A program made the translations under genes and the position numbers. 64,000 bases of DNA from Rhynchonema sp. JSB1_4 (lineage: Eukaryota; Nematoda; Chromadorea; Monhysterida; Xyalidae). Under the pieces are notes generated by a model. The model worked only from the letters and a program-made list of their open reading frames with translations. It searched no databases and was not told where the DNA came from. The stretch covers positions 62,001 through 126,000 of the forward strand of contig JASAMV010001973.1 of the NCBI GenBank assembly GCA_030248065.1, in the 5' to 3' direction. Shown in pieces: positions 53,701 to 64,000 of this stretch (position 1 is its first letter; every line of letters begins with the position of its first letter).

Positions 53701-53726
53701 TTGCTTGGAGAAACATAGGTAGGTTT

Positions 53727-54431
53727 CAGGGTTGTTTCAAAAAAAAGTGGTTAATTAAAAAAAATTTTTAAAAAAAATTTTTTTTTTGAAACTCAGATTT
53801 TGCTTTTTTTTAATAAAAAAAGTTGCCCAAAATGGGCTAAAATGTCCAAAAATGGCCTTTTTCGAGGCAAAAAATTGGCACTTTTTTTCTGTGGACGGGA
53901 CAATTTTTCCAAAATCGCGCCTGCGGCGCCCTGTATTGTCCCCAAATCCGTACAGGGATGCGCGGGGCTGGTCTTTTATAGTGATGTGTGGCACCGATAA
54001 TGTACTACTGCATGCTACTACACATACATATATGCAGGTATGGTGCAAAACCGGGCGCGCAAAGTCGATCTGACACGCAAGATTTCGGCTGTAATCGATA
54101 TTTTGATGGTTGTATATCAGATATTCGGCATTAGATGCATTAAAATACGTTGTACAGCATGCTACAATATATTAGAGTAACATCGTTAGTGAACATCAAC
54201 CTCACACTGGTCGGAGACCATAGAATCTGCACAATACTACCGGGTGTCACCGCACAAGTTGGGTCTCAGGCGAAAATTTTTCAATTTTTGAAAAATGTGT
54301 TGTATCGATTTCATTTAACCTGAAACGTCGTTTGCAACACTTTTTGTAATAAAAAAATTTCGTCAAAAAAAATCAAAAAAAAATTTTTTTTAAAAAAAAC
54401 TCGTTAATAAAAAAATTTTTTTTCAACCCTG
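53727..54431. mobile_element. hAT-like nonautonomous element
   Basis: Ends CAGGGTTG and CAACCCTG with a perfect 8-bp duplication GTAGGTTT (53719-53726, 54432-54439). Nearly the same as 24745-25431, including the AAAATCGCGCCTGCGGCGCC motif. Confidence 0.92.
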
Positions 54432-54635
54432 GTAGGTTTTGTGCAGCTCTTTTTTGTACGTAGAGCACCATTTGTCAGTTATATTATTTCACAGAAAAAA
54501 AACAGCCTCGAGTGTACTCAGTGCTAAAGTGCGCAACAAATAACCCTTCTTTCTAGCGCATTGGATAGCGCACACGTGAATGTATAAAGAAGTGGTCTCC
54601 TTGGGGCTGATGCTATTAGAGTGTTATGAATATTC

Positions 54636-54793
54636 TTATTCCGGAGTGGCTTCGTTTGTGACGCTGCATTCATAATTTCCGGTGTAACTTTTCACGGGCA
54701 CGGTTTCCACCCTGGCCTGAGTCCGGTCCAATTCCATTATGTTTAGTTCCCTTTGTGCCACCTCATCTCCCACATCAAAAATATACCAGAAAG
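54636..54793 (-). CDS. Terminal exon of an immunoglobulin-domain gene (partial)
   Basis: The frame opens after an acceptor (GATGTTAG) and runs to TAA. It contains an early Trp (FWYIFDVGDE) and the hallmark end of an Ig fold, SYTGNYECSVTNEATPE, then stops. The first half of the domain, with the partner Cys, must be on an upstream exon not identified. An alternative is a tiny two-exon gene with signal-like MVPSVKLLVFVFYL at 54858-54898 and an exon extended to 54819. That needs a 38-base intron, shorter than any other here, and would leave a half domain. Cell-surface or secreted either way. Confidence 0.55.
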
Positions 54794-55009
54794 CTAACAT
54801 CAAGGCTTTTGAAGAGTACCTGCTGCTCTACGCAGGCATGTAGCAATCTATACGTACAAGTAAAACACGAAAACCAAAAGCTTGACGCTGGGCACCATGG
54901 CAAGTAGCGATAACGGACGCATCTAACCATGGCCGTTGGCTAACATGCGTTGCCAAGGAGGCAAATGATTGGACGTGTACACCGCACAATGAGCAGAGCT
55001 GGATTGGTA

Positions 55010-55228
55010 TAGTCCATCCATCAGCTCATGACACTTTTTCTCCGTTGAAAGCTTGACAGGATCCAGTGCTGTTCCGGTTCTGGTAGGCTTACGAAAAAGA
55101 AAATCAAGAGAAGACGGTTTTTTTAATTTTTGTTTTCTCTGACATTGCCTTGCAGAGGAACAATTTTTCACAACGGAACCTGAACCTGCCAAACAAAAGT
55201 GCCATGAGCTGATGGTCGGATTATGCAG
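55010..55228. repeat. Foldback repeat, CCATCAGCTCATG family
   Basis: Arms TATAGTCCATCCATCAGCTC and GAGCTGATGGTCGGATTATG; inside, GCTTGACAGGATCCAGTGCT is shared with 19130-19258. It lies just upstream of the DB-module gene. Confidence 0.7.
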
Positions 55229-55395
55229 ATAACATATACGGTACACGGTATACGATAAGGGTTGGACTTTTGATCTCTGCTTTCATGCACAGTACCTTGT
55301 TTTTGGGCTGGGCGGCTCCAGTTTCAGTCTCTATCTTTGTCATTTTTCTTTGTCACCATTTTCATGATCATTGCATGATTTTTATCGGATTTTCA

Positions 55396-55397
55396 GA
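55396..55397 (+). promoter_or_regulatory. Probable trans-splice or 5' intron acceptor
   Basis: GGATTTTCAG is followed by a 28-base leader and the DB-module gene ATG at 55425. This spacing is usual for spliced-leader addition in nematodes, though an ordinary 5' untranslated intron would look the same. Confidence 0.5.
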
Positions 55398-55424
55398 CCC
55401 CATTGCCCCACAGAACAAGGAAAC

Positions 55425-58400
55425 ATGCTGCGAGTTTTTCTGGCGTTTGCAGTCTTGTATACCAACCAGGTTGGTCTGACACTGCTGACGTAGTGTTTCT
55501 TTTCCATGGAGGATAAACATTTTGACAATAACATTACTTATTTTAATTATTTATTTTATTTTTATATTTATTATACATACTCAGGCGAGCGGTCGTCACA
55601 GTCACATGGGAGACATGGGGTTAGGATGCGAAGATGGCTACATTTTCTGTTTGGAGCAAATGGCGTGTGTACCCGACGAGCCGGAAATTATGCCACGTGT
55701 CACCCACGAAAAGTGCGAGCCGAAAGAGCCGGCATTCAAATTCGGAGAGGTCACCTGTCCTGATGGAATGGTAAGTAGCTGTACATATACCAGGATCTCT
55801 TTTCGCAATCTCATGCTAGTAGTTTAATCTTCTTTTTTGCGCAGATCTACTGCATCATGTCTCATCTGTGCATCCAAGAAACGCCATCTGAGGAGTGCGC
55901 ACAACCAGCACTTGAGAACAGCAAGATCACGGATACCGGTGAAACGGTCACCATCGTTGATGCTGGTGAAACTGAGATTGTCATTGTCGGTGACGAAGAG
56001 GGCAGCGGCAAGTCGGAAGCCACTTCGGATGTAAACGCTGGAGACAAGACGACTGACACGAAGACAGATGAAGAAAAGGACACTGGGGACAATACCGCCG
56101 ACACGAGGACGGATGAAGAAAAGGTCACAGAGGACAGAACTTCCGACACCAAGACAGAAACAGAGATGGTCACAGAGGACAAGACCACCGACACGAAGAC
56201 ACAGGAAGACACGATCACAGAAGGCAAGGCCCCCGACACGAAGACTGAGCAAGATGCGGTTGAAACGGACAAGGCGAACGACGCGCAGACAGATGAAGAA
56301 ACGGGTACAGAGGAGAATATCGCCGACACGAAGACAGATGAAGAACACGTGACAGCGGAAAAGACCGCCGACTCGAAGACAGATGAAGAAACGGTTGAAA
56401 CGGACAAGACCACCGACACGAAGACGAAGGAAGAAACGCTTGCAGCGGGCAAGACCACCGACACGAAGACAGATGAAAATACAGGTACAGAGGACAAGAC
56501 CACCGACACGAAGACAGAAGAAAAACACGTTGCAGCGGAAAAGACCACCGACACGAAGACAGATGAAGAAACGGGTACTGAAGACAAGACCACCGACACG
56601 AATACTGAAGAAGGAACGGTTGCAGCGGGCAAGATCCCCGACACGAAGGCTGGGGAAGAAACCTTTGCAGCGGGCAAGACCACCGACACGAAGACAGATG
56701 AAAATACAGGTACAGAGCACGAGACCACCGACACGAAGACAGAAGAAGAACATGTTGCAGCGGAAAAGACCACCGACACGAAGACAGATGAACAAACGGG
56801 TACAGAAGACCAGACCACCGACACGAAGACAGGTGAAGAAACTGTTGAAACGGACAAGACCACCGACACGAAAACAGATGAAGAAACGGTTGAAACGGAC
56901 AAGACCACCGACACGAAGACTGGAGAGGAAACGGTTGCAGCGGACAAGACCACTGACACGAAGATGGAGGAAGAAACAGGTACAGACGACAAGACCATCG
57001 ACACGAAGACAGAGGAAGAAACAGGTACAGAGGACAAGACCACGGACACGCGAAGACAGAGGCAGAAACGGTTGCAGCGGACAAGACCACCGAAACGAAG
57101 ACCGAGGAAAAAACTGTTGAAGCGAACAAGACCACCGACACGAAGACTGAGGCGGAAACAGTTGCAGCGGACAAGATCATTGACACGAAGACTGAGGAAG
57201 AAACTTTTAAAGCTTACAAGACTACCGACACGAAGACAGATGAAGAAACAGGTACAGTGGACGGGACCGCCGACACGAAGATAGATGAAGTTCACTCCGG
57301 CGAAACGAAGACAGGGGAAGAAAACGCTGCAGCGGACAAAACCACCAACACGAAGACAGGTACAGAAGCTGGTACAAAGGAAGAGACCATCGACTCGAGG
57401 ACAGGGGAAGAAAGCGATACGCCAGCGAACGCAGGCGAAACCAAACAATCATCGACCACTGGACCAGATTCGGGTTCACTTTGCACAGCGGATGGGCTTT
57501 TTGCTGGTTTGTTTCCGGCACTCGATACACAAACTACAGTGCCGAATGCAGGCGACGATATGATACCATCGACTTTGGTAAGTGGCAAGAAGCTGTACGT
57601 TTTCTTAAGGCACTGGGCTTACAGAAACCGTATGTTCTTCAGGCCGGCGCCATCTACTTAGATCAGTCGGTTCCGATGTACGAGCGAGACTCAACGTGTC
57701 AGATCTCCAACCGCAACAAACTGTTCTACGATTGTTGCGGCAATATCCCTGGAATGACTGACAGCTGTCGGGAAGTCTGTCAGTACACTGGTTCTGGAGG
57801 CATTGGAGGATTTCAACAACACATTGACTCTGTCTATGACAAGTGCGGTGCTGATCTTGTAAGCAAGGTGAGTTCAACGAGCTGATCCATGATGTCCCCA
57901 AGAATAACAGCTTTTTCAAGAGTGTTTTACAAGACTATTTATAATGTTCGTTTCTGAACGTAGTGCACATTCTCTCATTTCTTCTCCATGAATGTGGTCT
58001 CTGTAACTAAATCAAATAATAAACATCACCAGCAGGTTTTTCAATGTTCGACGGATGACCCGCGTCGTTCGTTGGCCTGCTGCGAGGGACGATTGAGAAT
58101 CGAAGAGCCAAACTTGCGGCAGCCGATGCCAACGCAGTGCTTGGCCTTGTGCATGGGTGGAGCCCTCAGTTCGGATGCCTATCGACAGATATTCCCGAGC
58201 AAGAGGTAAGAACGCAAAAAATTGAATTTATTCAAAGATGTGTCTAGAAAATTCATCACCCTTCACGTGATTGCAGATTCCAACCATGCTGGGACTTCAA
58301 GACCGACATCAAATCTTGCCTGCGTGAATTCAAATTCTGCGGCGATTGTGCAAACAAGAACGTGCCGGAACAAGCACGGACCTGTTGGGATGACTGGGTG

Positions 58401-61400
58401 TATCCGAATGGTCAGTCTGCAGCGGAGCATGAAGCAGCTCTGGAAATTGTTGTTGAGAAAACGACAACAGCGGAGCCGATCGCCGTCATCGAGGAAACCA
58501 TTCCGGAAGCCTCGCAACCGGAGCAGATTTCGGAAGAACTTCAGGTTATGATGACCACAACAATGCCGCCCGCGGAAGTAGAAATTGAGGAGAACAAAGT
58601 TCCCCCGAAGCAGCCGTCTGAAACGCCTCAACTTCCTGCAGCCACAACAGCAGTACCAAATGTTTCGATCGAACAACCTGCAGCTGAAAACGAGGACACG
58701 CATGAAGAGCCAGCTACACAGATCACAACTACGGGGCCAATACCGCACGAAATTGAAGAACCTGATATTCTTGCCGAAACCTCAAGATCAGAAGAGAATT
58801 CAGAAGAAGATTTGGTACAGCTCACCACAACAATGTCTACAGAAATAGAACAACAAGAAGTCAAGAGTGAAGAGCAACCGGTCGCCCAAACGCCGACGCC
58901 AGAGCCTGTGCAATTACTGGAATCTACACCGACTCCTCACGTGCCAACCTCAGTTGAAGAAGATACAAAAGAAGAATCACATGAAGAGGAACAGCCAGCA
59001 GTTGTTCCGGAAGAAACAAGTGAAGAAATAATTGTGGTGAAAGGCACAACAACCCTGCTGCCGATTGAGTTGGAGACGGAACCGCCCGCTCCAGTTGTCC
59101 AACCCACAACGACGACAGCTGCTGTCGAAATCGTTGTTGAAGAAAAGGAGGCTGTCACTTCCGGATCAAGTTGTTCCGACGGGTTGTGGACGGGGCTGTT
59201 TCCACCACTCGATAACCAGATAACAGTGCCGAATGCAGGAGATCAAACGATTCCGGACACCGTGGTTAGGCAGACAATAATTCTTTTTGATTTTTCGTGG
59301 TGATTTGGTACCATCGGCACTTATGTACATATTCTGTCCAAGGCGCCACTAAACCTGAGAGCGCACCACAACGCCCGCAACTGTGACGCTGCTCCGCACT
59401 TACCGATCTTTCTGAGCGGTCTAGGGCCGAGTTTGGGTCTGAAGATTGCTCTTATGCGAACGTAGTCAATCAAACAACTACAATGTTCCAGGCCGGCGCC
59501 ATCTACTCAGATCAGTCGGTTCCGATGTACGAGCGAGACTCAACGTGTCAAATCTCCAACCGGAACAAACTGTTCTACGATTGTTGTGGCAATATCCCAG
59601 GAATGACTGACAGCTGTCGGGAAGTCTGTCAGTACACTGGTCCTGGAGGCATTGGAGGATTTCAACAGCACATTGGCTCTGTCTATGACAAGTGTGGTGC
59701 TGATCTTGTAAGCAAGGTTGGTTTTAAATCGGTTTGCGCCACTACATACTGAAACAGTCTGCTAAAAAAACCAAACCAACGCAAAGTTGTAAACAGGTTT
59801 TCCAATGTTCGACGGATGACCCGCGTCGTTCGTTGGCCTGCTGCGAGGGACGATTGAGAATCGAAGAGCCAAACTTGCGGCAGCCGATGCCAACGCAGTG
59901 CTTGGCCTTGTGCATGGGTGGAGCCCTCAGTTCGGATGCCTATCGACAGATATTCCCGAGCAAGCGGTAAGATCAGACTTTCCCGTCGTATACAATCGAG
60001 AAAATCCATTCAAACACATCCACATTCAGATTCCAACCATGCTGGGACTTCAAGACCGACATCAAATCTTGCCTGCGTGAGTTCAAGTTCTGCGGCGATT
60101 GCGCCAACAAGAACGTGCCGGAACAAGCACAGACCTGTTGGGATGACTGGGTGTATCCCAATGGTCAGACAGCAGCCGAGCATGAGGCGACTCAGGAAGT
60201 AACCGTGCAGAAAAGCATAGCAGCTGAGGCGCCTACTGAGCAGATTGTGAATCCCGGACTGCCCGAATCCAAAGAAATTGTCGTGTTGGAAGGAACGACA
60301 ACATTGCTGCCAGTTGAGACAGGAGAGACGCCTCATGAGCCTGTTGATGCTTCGAACTCAGCCGAAAAGTCAGTGGAGGACGTTCAGACAATCACACAGC
60401 CGTCTGCGGAACCCGAACCTGATCCGGAACTAAGGTCTGCTGAAGTCGAAGAGAAGATCACCGAAACACCAACACCGGGACCAATCGTGCTGCCAGAGAC
60501 AACCAGGAGTCAAAATCTGAGAATCGAAACTCCCAGCGCGGAGGAATCACGCGAAGAGACACAAATCAAGACGAAGACCACCACGGAGTCACCAGTGATT
60601 CAACCAGAGCCTGAGAAAATCCCTGATAAGATTCAACCGTCAAAAGTAGTGGAGCCCAGTCCTGAGCCAGGGCACCTCGTTCCAGAACCGGAACCCAAGC
60701 CCGAGCCCGTACCTACTGCGCCACAACCGGGCAACAAGACGCAACCTCCACCAGCGCCGAAGGCTCGTCCGGAACCGCAACCGAAACGACACCCGGTTCC
60801 CGCTCCGGCACAGAACTCGCCAACGGAGACCAACAACGAGAAACAACAAGAACCGAAACCAAAGCCAGAGGAAGGCGGTGGAATCGGGTCAACAATGTTG
60901 GTAGTTTTTGGTGTTTATTCGGCTTAACTACGTGGATGTGTACTTCTCTGATCCCGTCTTAGGTCTACAAATGGAGAATCCGTGCCAAAAGATTTTGACA
61001 CGTATACAGTTTTTCTCTTTCACCGTTTTATTTGTTTCAGCTGAATTGGTATTTTTCAGCGGTTCTCTTTGCCTCATCCTTAGACTCATGCAATTTTGAT
61101 GTTTGTAAAGTTGTAAAGTAAAGGCTGTAAAGATATTTTGGGCAACTGTATTTTGAAGGTTTGGACATTCAACCCTATACTCCAATAAAGTAGCGCTTGA
61201 AGCATCATTATTCCAGTGGCGTGGCGTGTGGCGCCGTGGCTGGCGTGGCGGCGTTGGTCGGCGCCGCCGTGGCGGCCATGAAGATGAAGGCGGCGTCCAC
61301 AGCAGCCAATCAAGTGCACGCCGTCAACTACTCGCTCATGTCGTCCTGTGAGTTTTGCTTGTCAATTGAAACAGGTGGTAAAGGCGGACTTGTACTTGTC

Positions 61401-62948
61401 CATTTTTGGGCTTGTTGAGAATTGGCGGGTAAATTTTTGTTTTTGTCGTATGGTTTGTGATAGACTGAGAGCAATAATCCTGAGCAGCAGCGTTCATTTG
61501 GTGCAGCGGAACAGCTTTTACGCTGGTCGAAATTATCGCCCCAAACTTTGTCAGAAATAAGATTTAAACAAATATTTGTCCACATTGTCCACAAGCCCAA
61601 AATGGACAAGTATAGTAAATTTCCAAATTCGCTGCCGCACAGTAAAATGCGCCCCATAGTTAATGTCAAGTTATACACCCGATCGATAACCATGCGCGGT
61701 TCTGAAACATTGCGCGCAGCTGCCTGGCTGGCTGGCAAGCTGCGTGTGGGTTGGCTGTGCGAATGTTTCACAAGTTGAATTTCGGGTTTAGAACCTGACA
61801 TTAACCATGGGGCGTACTTTACTGTGCGGCAGCGAATTTGGAAATTTACTATATCTTCTGCGCCCCACCTTAAGCGTTCCTTGGCTAGTAGGCAGCACAA
61901 AGCGTATAGCATACGAAAGCGTGTCAAGTTGTTTGCATCACTACTTGTTTCGATGCAGTGCATGCGGGACACAGTGCGAACAGGAGATGGGTAACAAAAA
62001 CCAGAACCGGTGATGAAATTCCTGTCAGAGTGACGGAGCTTGAAAACCGTATTTACATATCTCGCGGAACCCGGATCCGGTGTCCGTTTGGTGTTGAAGG
62101 GGTCATGCCACCTTTTTATGTCATCACAACAACTCGGCTCGAAATTCGAATCCGTGTTTGGATCCGAAATCACAATTGCTGGTCAGGTTTTGCGTAATAT
62201 CACGTTTAACGATCACGACACCACCACCACCCTTAGGCTGTGAGCAGATAAACGCGGAATGGTAAATTTCCGCATTCCGCGTTTATCTGCTCACCTTTGC
62301 GGAATGGTGCGCGCTTGGGTGACGATGACAACTTCCAGCGTGCTGACCTCAAAATGTTGCGTGTTAACGCAAACAGCAACTGAGATGTTTGACCAAAAAC
62401 ATAAATTTGCTTGCAGAAATTCAAAATTCCGCATAGGTGAGCAGTTAAACGCGGAATGCGGAATGCAGAAATTTGCCATTCCGCATTTATCTAATCGCAG
62501 CCTTACTGGATGAAAATGGGCATATCGGGCTTATGAACCGTGATGTGCAAAAACTTAACTGAAATAGAACAAAATCATGCGACAAAATCCTAATTGGTGG
62601 CGTGAACCCTTTATGCACCTTGGTAGGGTCACGTGACCTGAAGTCGCATTCCCCGACCAAAATTACTCTAATGTTTCCGATTGTTGCTAAAGAGTTTTAC
62701 CTTGGTTCCTTGAAAACCGTGTGATAGGATTTTCATTACCGATTCTTGTCGCATGTCAGCCACTAAATTACGGGCGTCAGTCTCTGCCTTGAGCCTGACA
62801 TGAAACCTAACTGAACTCTAAACCTAAAGCTACGCTAAACAGTGTGTTTGCCACACCTCGATCGAGTCGCAAAATGCAAACAAATGTTTACAGTAGTTTC
62901 TTGTGATTTTCAGCTGCCACCGTGGCGCCTCCGCCAGTAGTTGGATGA
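55425..62948 (+). CDS. DB-module type I membrane protein with acidic repeat
   Basis: Predicted exons: 55425-55469, 55585-55770, 55845-57577, 57643-57867, 58036-58205, 58277-59264, 59492-59716, 59797-59966, 60030-60887, 61217-61347, 62914-62948. Correcting one 2-base shift at 57049 gives about 1587 residues. Order: signal peptide (1-15); two copies of a C-x-D-G-x-I-x-C-x5-C motif (about 25-95); about 28 copies of a 15-residue repeat (DKTTDTKTDEETGTE type); DB module 1 (about 655-830); Glu/Pro/Thr-rich linker; DB module 2 (about 1116-1290); Pro/Glu-rich stalk; membrane helix (about 1533-1558, GAVAGVAALVGAAV); short tail ending APPPVVG. DB modules are cysteine-rich nematode domains of unknown function; YDCC, SCREVC, ACCEGR and CLALC are visible. 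A secreted or surface, mucin- or cuticle-like role is inference. As sequenced the shift ends the frame at 57284. Confidence 0.85.
56041..57330 (+). repeat. 45-bp coding minisatellite, about 28 units
   Basis: Unit GACACGAAGACAGATGAAGA followed by a variable part and ACAAGACCACC. The period is a multiple of three and most units lack stops in all six frames, so long open frames appear on both strands. Only the frame continuous with the flanking DB modules is taken as coding. Confidence 0.9.
61184..61189 (+). promoter_or_regulatory. Polyadenylation signal AATAAA inside a DB-gene intron
   Basis: It lies 257 bases after the stop codon that would be used (60925-60927) if the donor at 60888 were ignored, and 28 bases before exon 10. 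Confidence 0.5.
61375..61620. repeat. Foldback repeat related to 9178
   Basis: Arms ACTTGTCCATTTTTGGGCTTG and CAAGCCCAAAATGGACAAGT, in the last intron of the DB gene. Confidence 0.7.
61613..61857. repeat. Foldback repeat (copy of 2368)
   Basis: Arms GTAAATTTCCAAATTCGCTG and inverse CAGCGAATTTGGAAATTTAC; directly joined to, or inserted at, the end of the previous element. Confidence 0.75.
62236..62510. repeat. Perfect hairpin and relatives, GCGGAATG family
   Basis: 62239-62294 folds into a near-perfect hairpin (GTGAGCAGATAAACGCGGAA and inverse). Related GGTGAGCAGTTAAACGCGG and GCATTTATCTAATCGCAG follow at 62434-62505, so the region is a nested foldback. Confidence 0.7.
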
Positions 62949-63060
62949 ATGAAGAAAAGGATCGTTGCAGGATTGAAAACAATGTGTTTTCCAGCTAAAA
63001 CGAAATCTTTGCATGAAATAACCAAGCGAAATCTCTCGCACTAATTTTAGTTGTCTCCCT
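62520..63060. other. Last DB-gene intron and 3' side
   Basis: Apart from terminal exon 62914-62948 no feature was recognised. No AATAAA was found in the 100 bases after the DB-gene stop. Confidence 0.4.
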
Positions 63061-63068
63061 CTTTTTAA

Positions 63069-63369
63069 GGTGGCCGGGCAATTGAGCAAAGCACATTTGA
63101 GCAAGACCACCTTGAGCAAGAAAAAAAGGCAGAGCAAAAAGAGCAGAGCTGTTATTTTGTCCGAATTTTGGGTTAGGCTTGGGCTGATTTAGGTATAAGG
63201 CTTAGGCTTAGGCGTAGGCCTACACATGGACTGGTGCGGTTTTGTGTTTGGGCTTAAGCTTAGGCTTTGTTTTTAGGTTCTGACCTCTGGTCTTGGCCTC
63301 TGCTCTTTTTCACTTGCTCAAAGTGGTCTTGCTCAAACGTGCTGTGCTTTGCTCAGTTGGCCGCCCGCC
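63069..63369. repeat. Foldback repeat, GCAATTGAGC family, TTAGGC core
   Basis: Arms GGTGGCCGGGCAATTGAGC and GCTCAGTTGGCCGCCCGCC; core at 63170-63270 with GGCTTAGGCTTAGGCG. Confidence 0.8.
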
Positions 63370-63647
63370 CTTTGGTGAGCAACACTGAAACTGGACCAAG
63401 ACCATGTTTCAACCATACCCGCTGTTGCAAACATAAACGAACATTATTTCCATTCATTTTGTTCAACAGCGCTTTAGAATGATCGGTACATCTTGAACAA
63501 CATGAATCACACCTCGAGTTGTTATGCTGCATAAAAATTAACCACTTTTCGCCAATAACAAGCTTTCTGGCATTTGTGCCGTCAAGCTGAAACTTGTTTG
63601 CGCACGGTTCGCTTCAATCGATTGATGGGCGGGGCACTGTGTTGTAG

Positions 63648-64000
63648 GCAGGGTTGGATTAAAAAAAAAAAGTAAAAATTTTTTTGTAAAAAAAAAATTT
63701 TTTTTTTAAAAAAAAAAGTTGGCCACTTTTTTTATTTTAAAATTTTAAAAAGTAAGTCCACTTTTTTTATTATTTTTCCCCTTTTTTTCGTTATTTTCTC
63801 ACTTTTTTAAGGTAAAAATGTATGTTTTCATGCGTTTTATCGCTCATCATTCTCAAAAAATCGCCTGCGGCGCTTATATTTCAGTTTAAAATGGCGTTGT
63901 AATGGACTCATACAGTTCCCAGACATCCCAACAATCGCTGCACGTATAATATAGGACACCCCATACCGTATACTGTGCAGTTATTGAGCTATCGACGTAA
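63648..64000. mobile_element. hAT-like nonautonomous element, cut by window end
   Basis: The left end CAGGGTTGG and A/T runs fit the family, and AAAATCGCCTGCGGCGC matches a motif in the 24745 and 53727 copies. The right end was not reached. Confidence 0.65.

Noticed and set aside
56383..57120. A 245-residue Arg/Lys-rich plus-strand frame in the same repeat
   Set aside because: Another shadow frame of the minisatellite with no start context, splice join or recognisable domain.
55862..57448. A 528-residue open frame on the minus strand across the DB gene repeat
   Set aside because: It is Ser/Val/Phe repeats produced by the 45-bp unit, which lacks stops in any frame; the plus frame joins to signal peptide and DB modules on both sides.
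1..64000. CRISPR arrays, ribosomal RNA genes, bacterial operons or phage genes
   Set aside because: The tandem arrays have long units without spacer structure, the genes are intron-split, and no rRNA-like stretches were seen.

Overview
This is eukaryotic DNA: split genes with GT/AG introns, dense palindromic mobile elements and no bacterial operon structure. Three things point to a nematode. One gene carries two copies of the cysteine-rich DB module, which is known only from nematodes. Degenerate TTAGGC units, the nematode telomere repeat, sit inside many repeats. Several genes have a polypyrimidine-AG acceptor a few bases before the first ATG, as spliced-leader trans-splicing gives. The species cannot be fixed from the window; long introns full of transposon relics suggest an expanded genome.

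Layout. 2.7-4.8 kb (+): a divergent calmodulin with four intact EF-hands. 5.5-12.6 kb (+): a single-pass membrane protein with an extracellular kelch propeller. 13.0-14.2 kb: a broken Penelope-like retroelement (RT end plus GIY-YIG endonuclease) split by a MITE. 14.26-18.6 kb and 20.47-24.6 kb: a tandem duplication. Each copy holds a plus-strand 142-residue gene of unknown function that converges on a minus-strand gene for a tiny type I membrane protein. A 168-bp satellite lies inside the copies and at their junction. A third paralogue of the membrane protein lies at 30.5-32.7 kb (-). 27-29.7 kb and 33-38.6 kb are mostly nested palindromes. 40.4-46.4 kb (-): an aquaporin-8-type channel whose introns and 3' side hold hAT-like elements. 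48-50 kb has coding-like fragments that cannot be assembled. 54.6-54.9 kb (-): the end of an immunoglobulin-domain gene. 55.4-62.9 kb (+): a large DB-module membrane protein with about 28 copies of a 15-residue acidic repeat.

Exon joins were worked out by hand from reading phase and splice sites. Where all phases agree and the product matches a family the model is strong (calmodulin, aquaporin, DB protein, most of the kelch gene). The genes in the duplicated region rest on matching exon structures between copies. No metabolic pathway links the genes. The most interesting parts are the duplicated convergent gene pair, the small membrane-protein family, the DB-module protein, and telomere-like repeats carried inside foldback elements.
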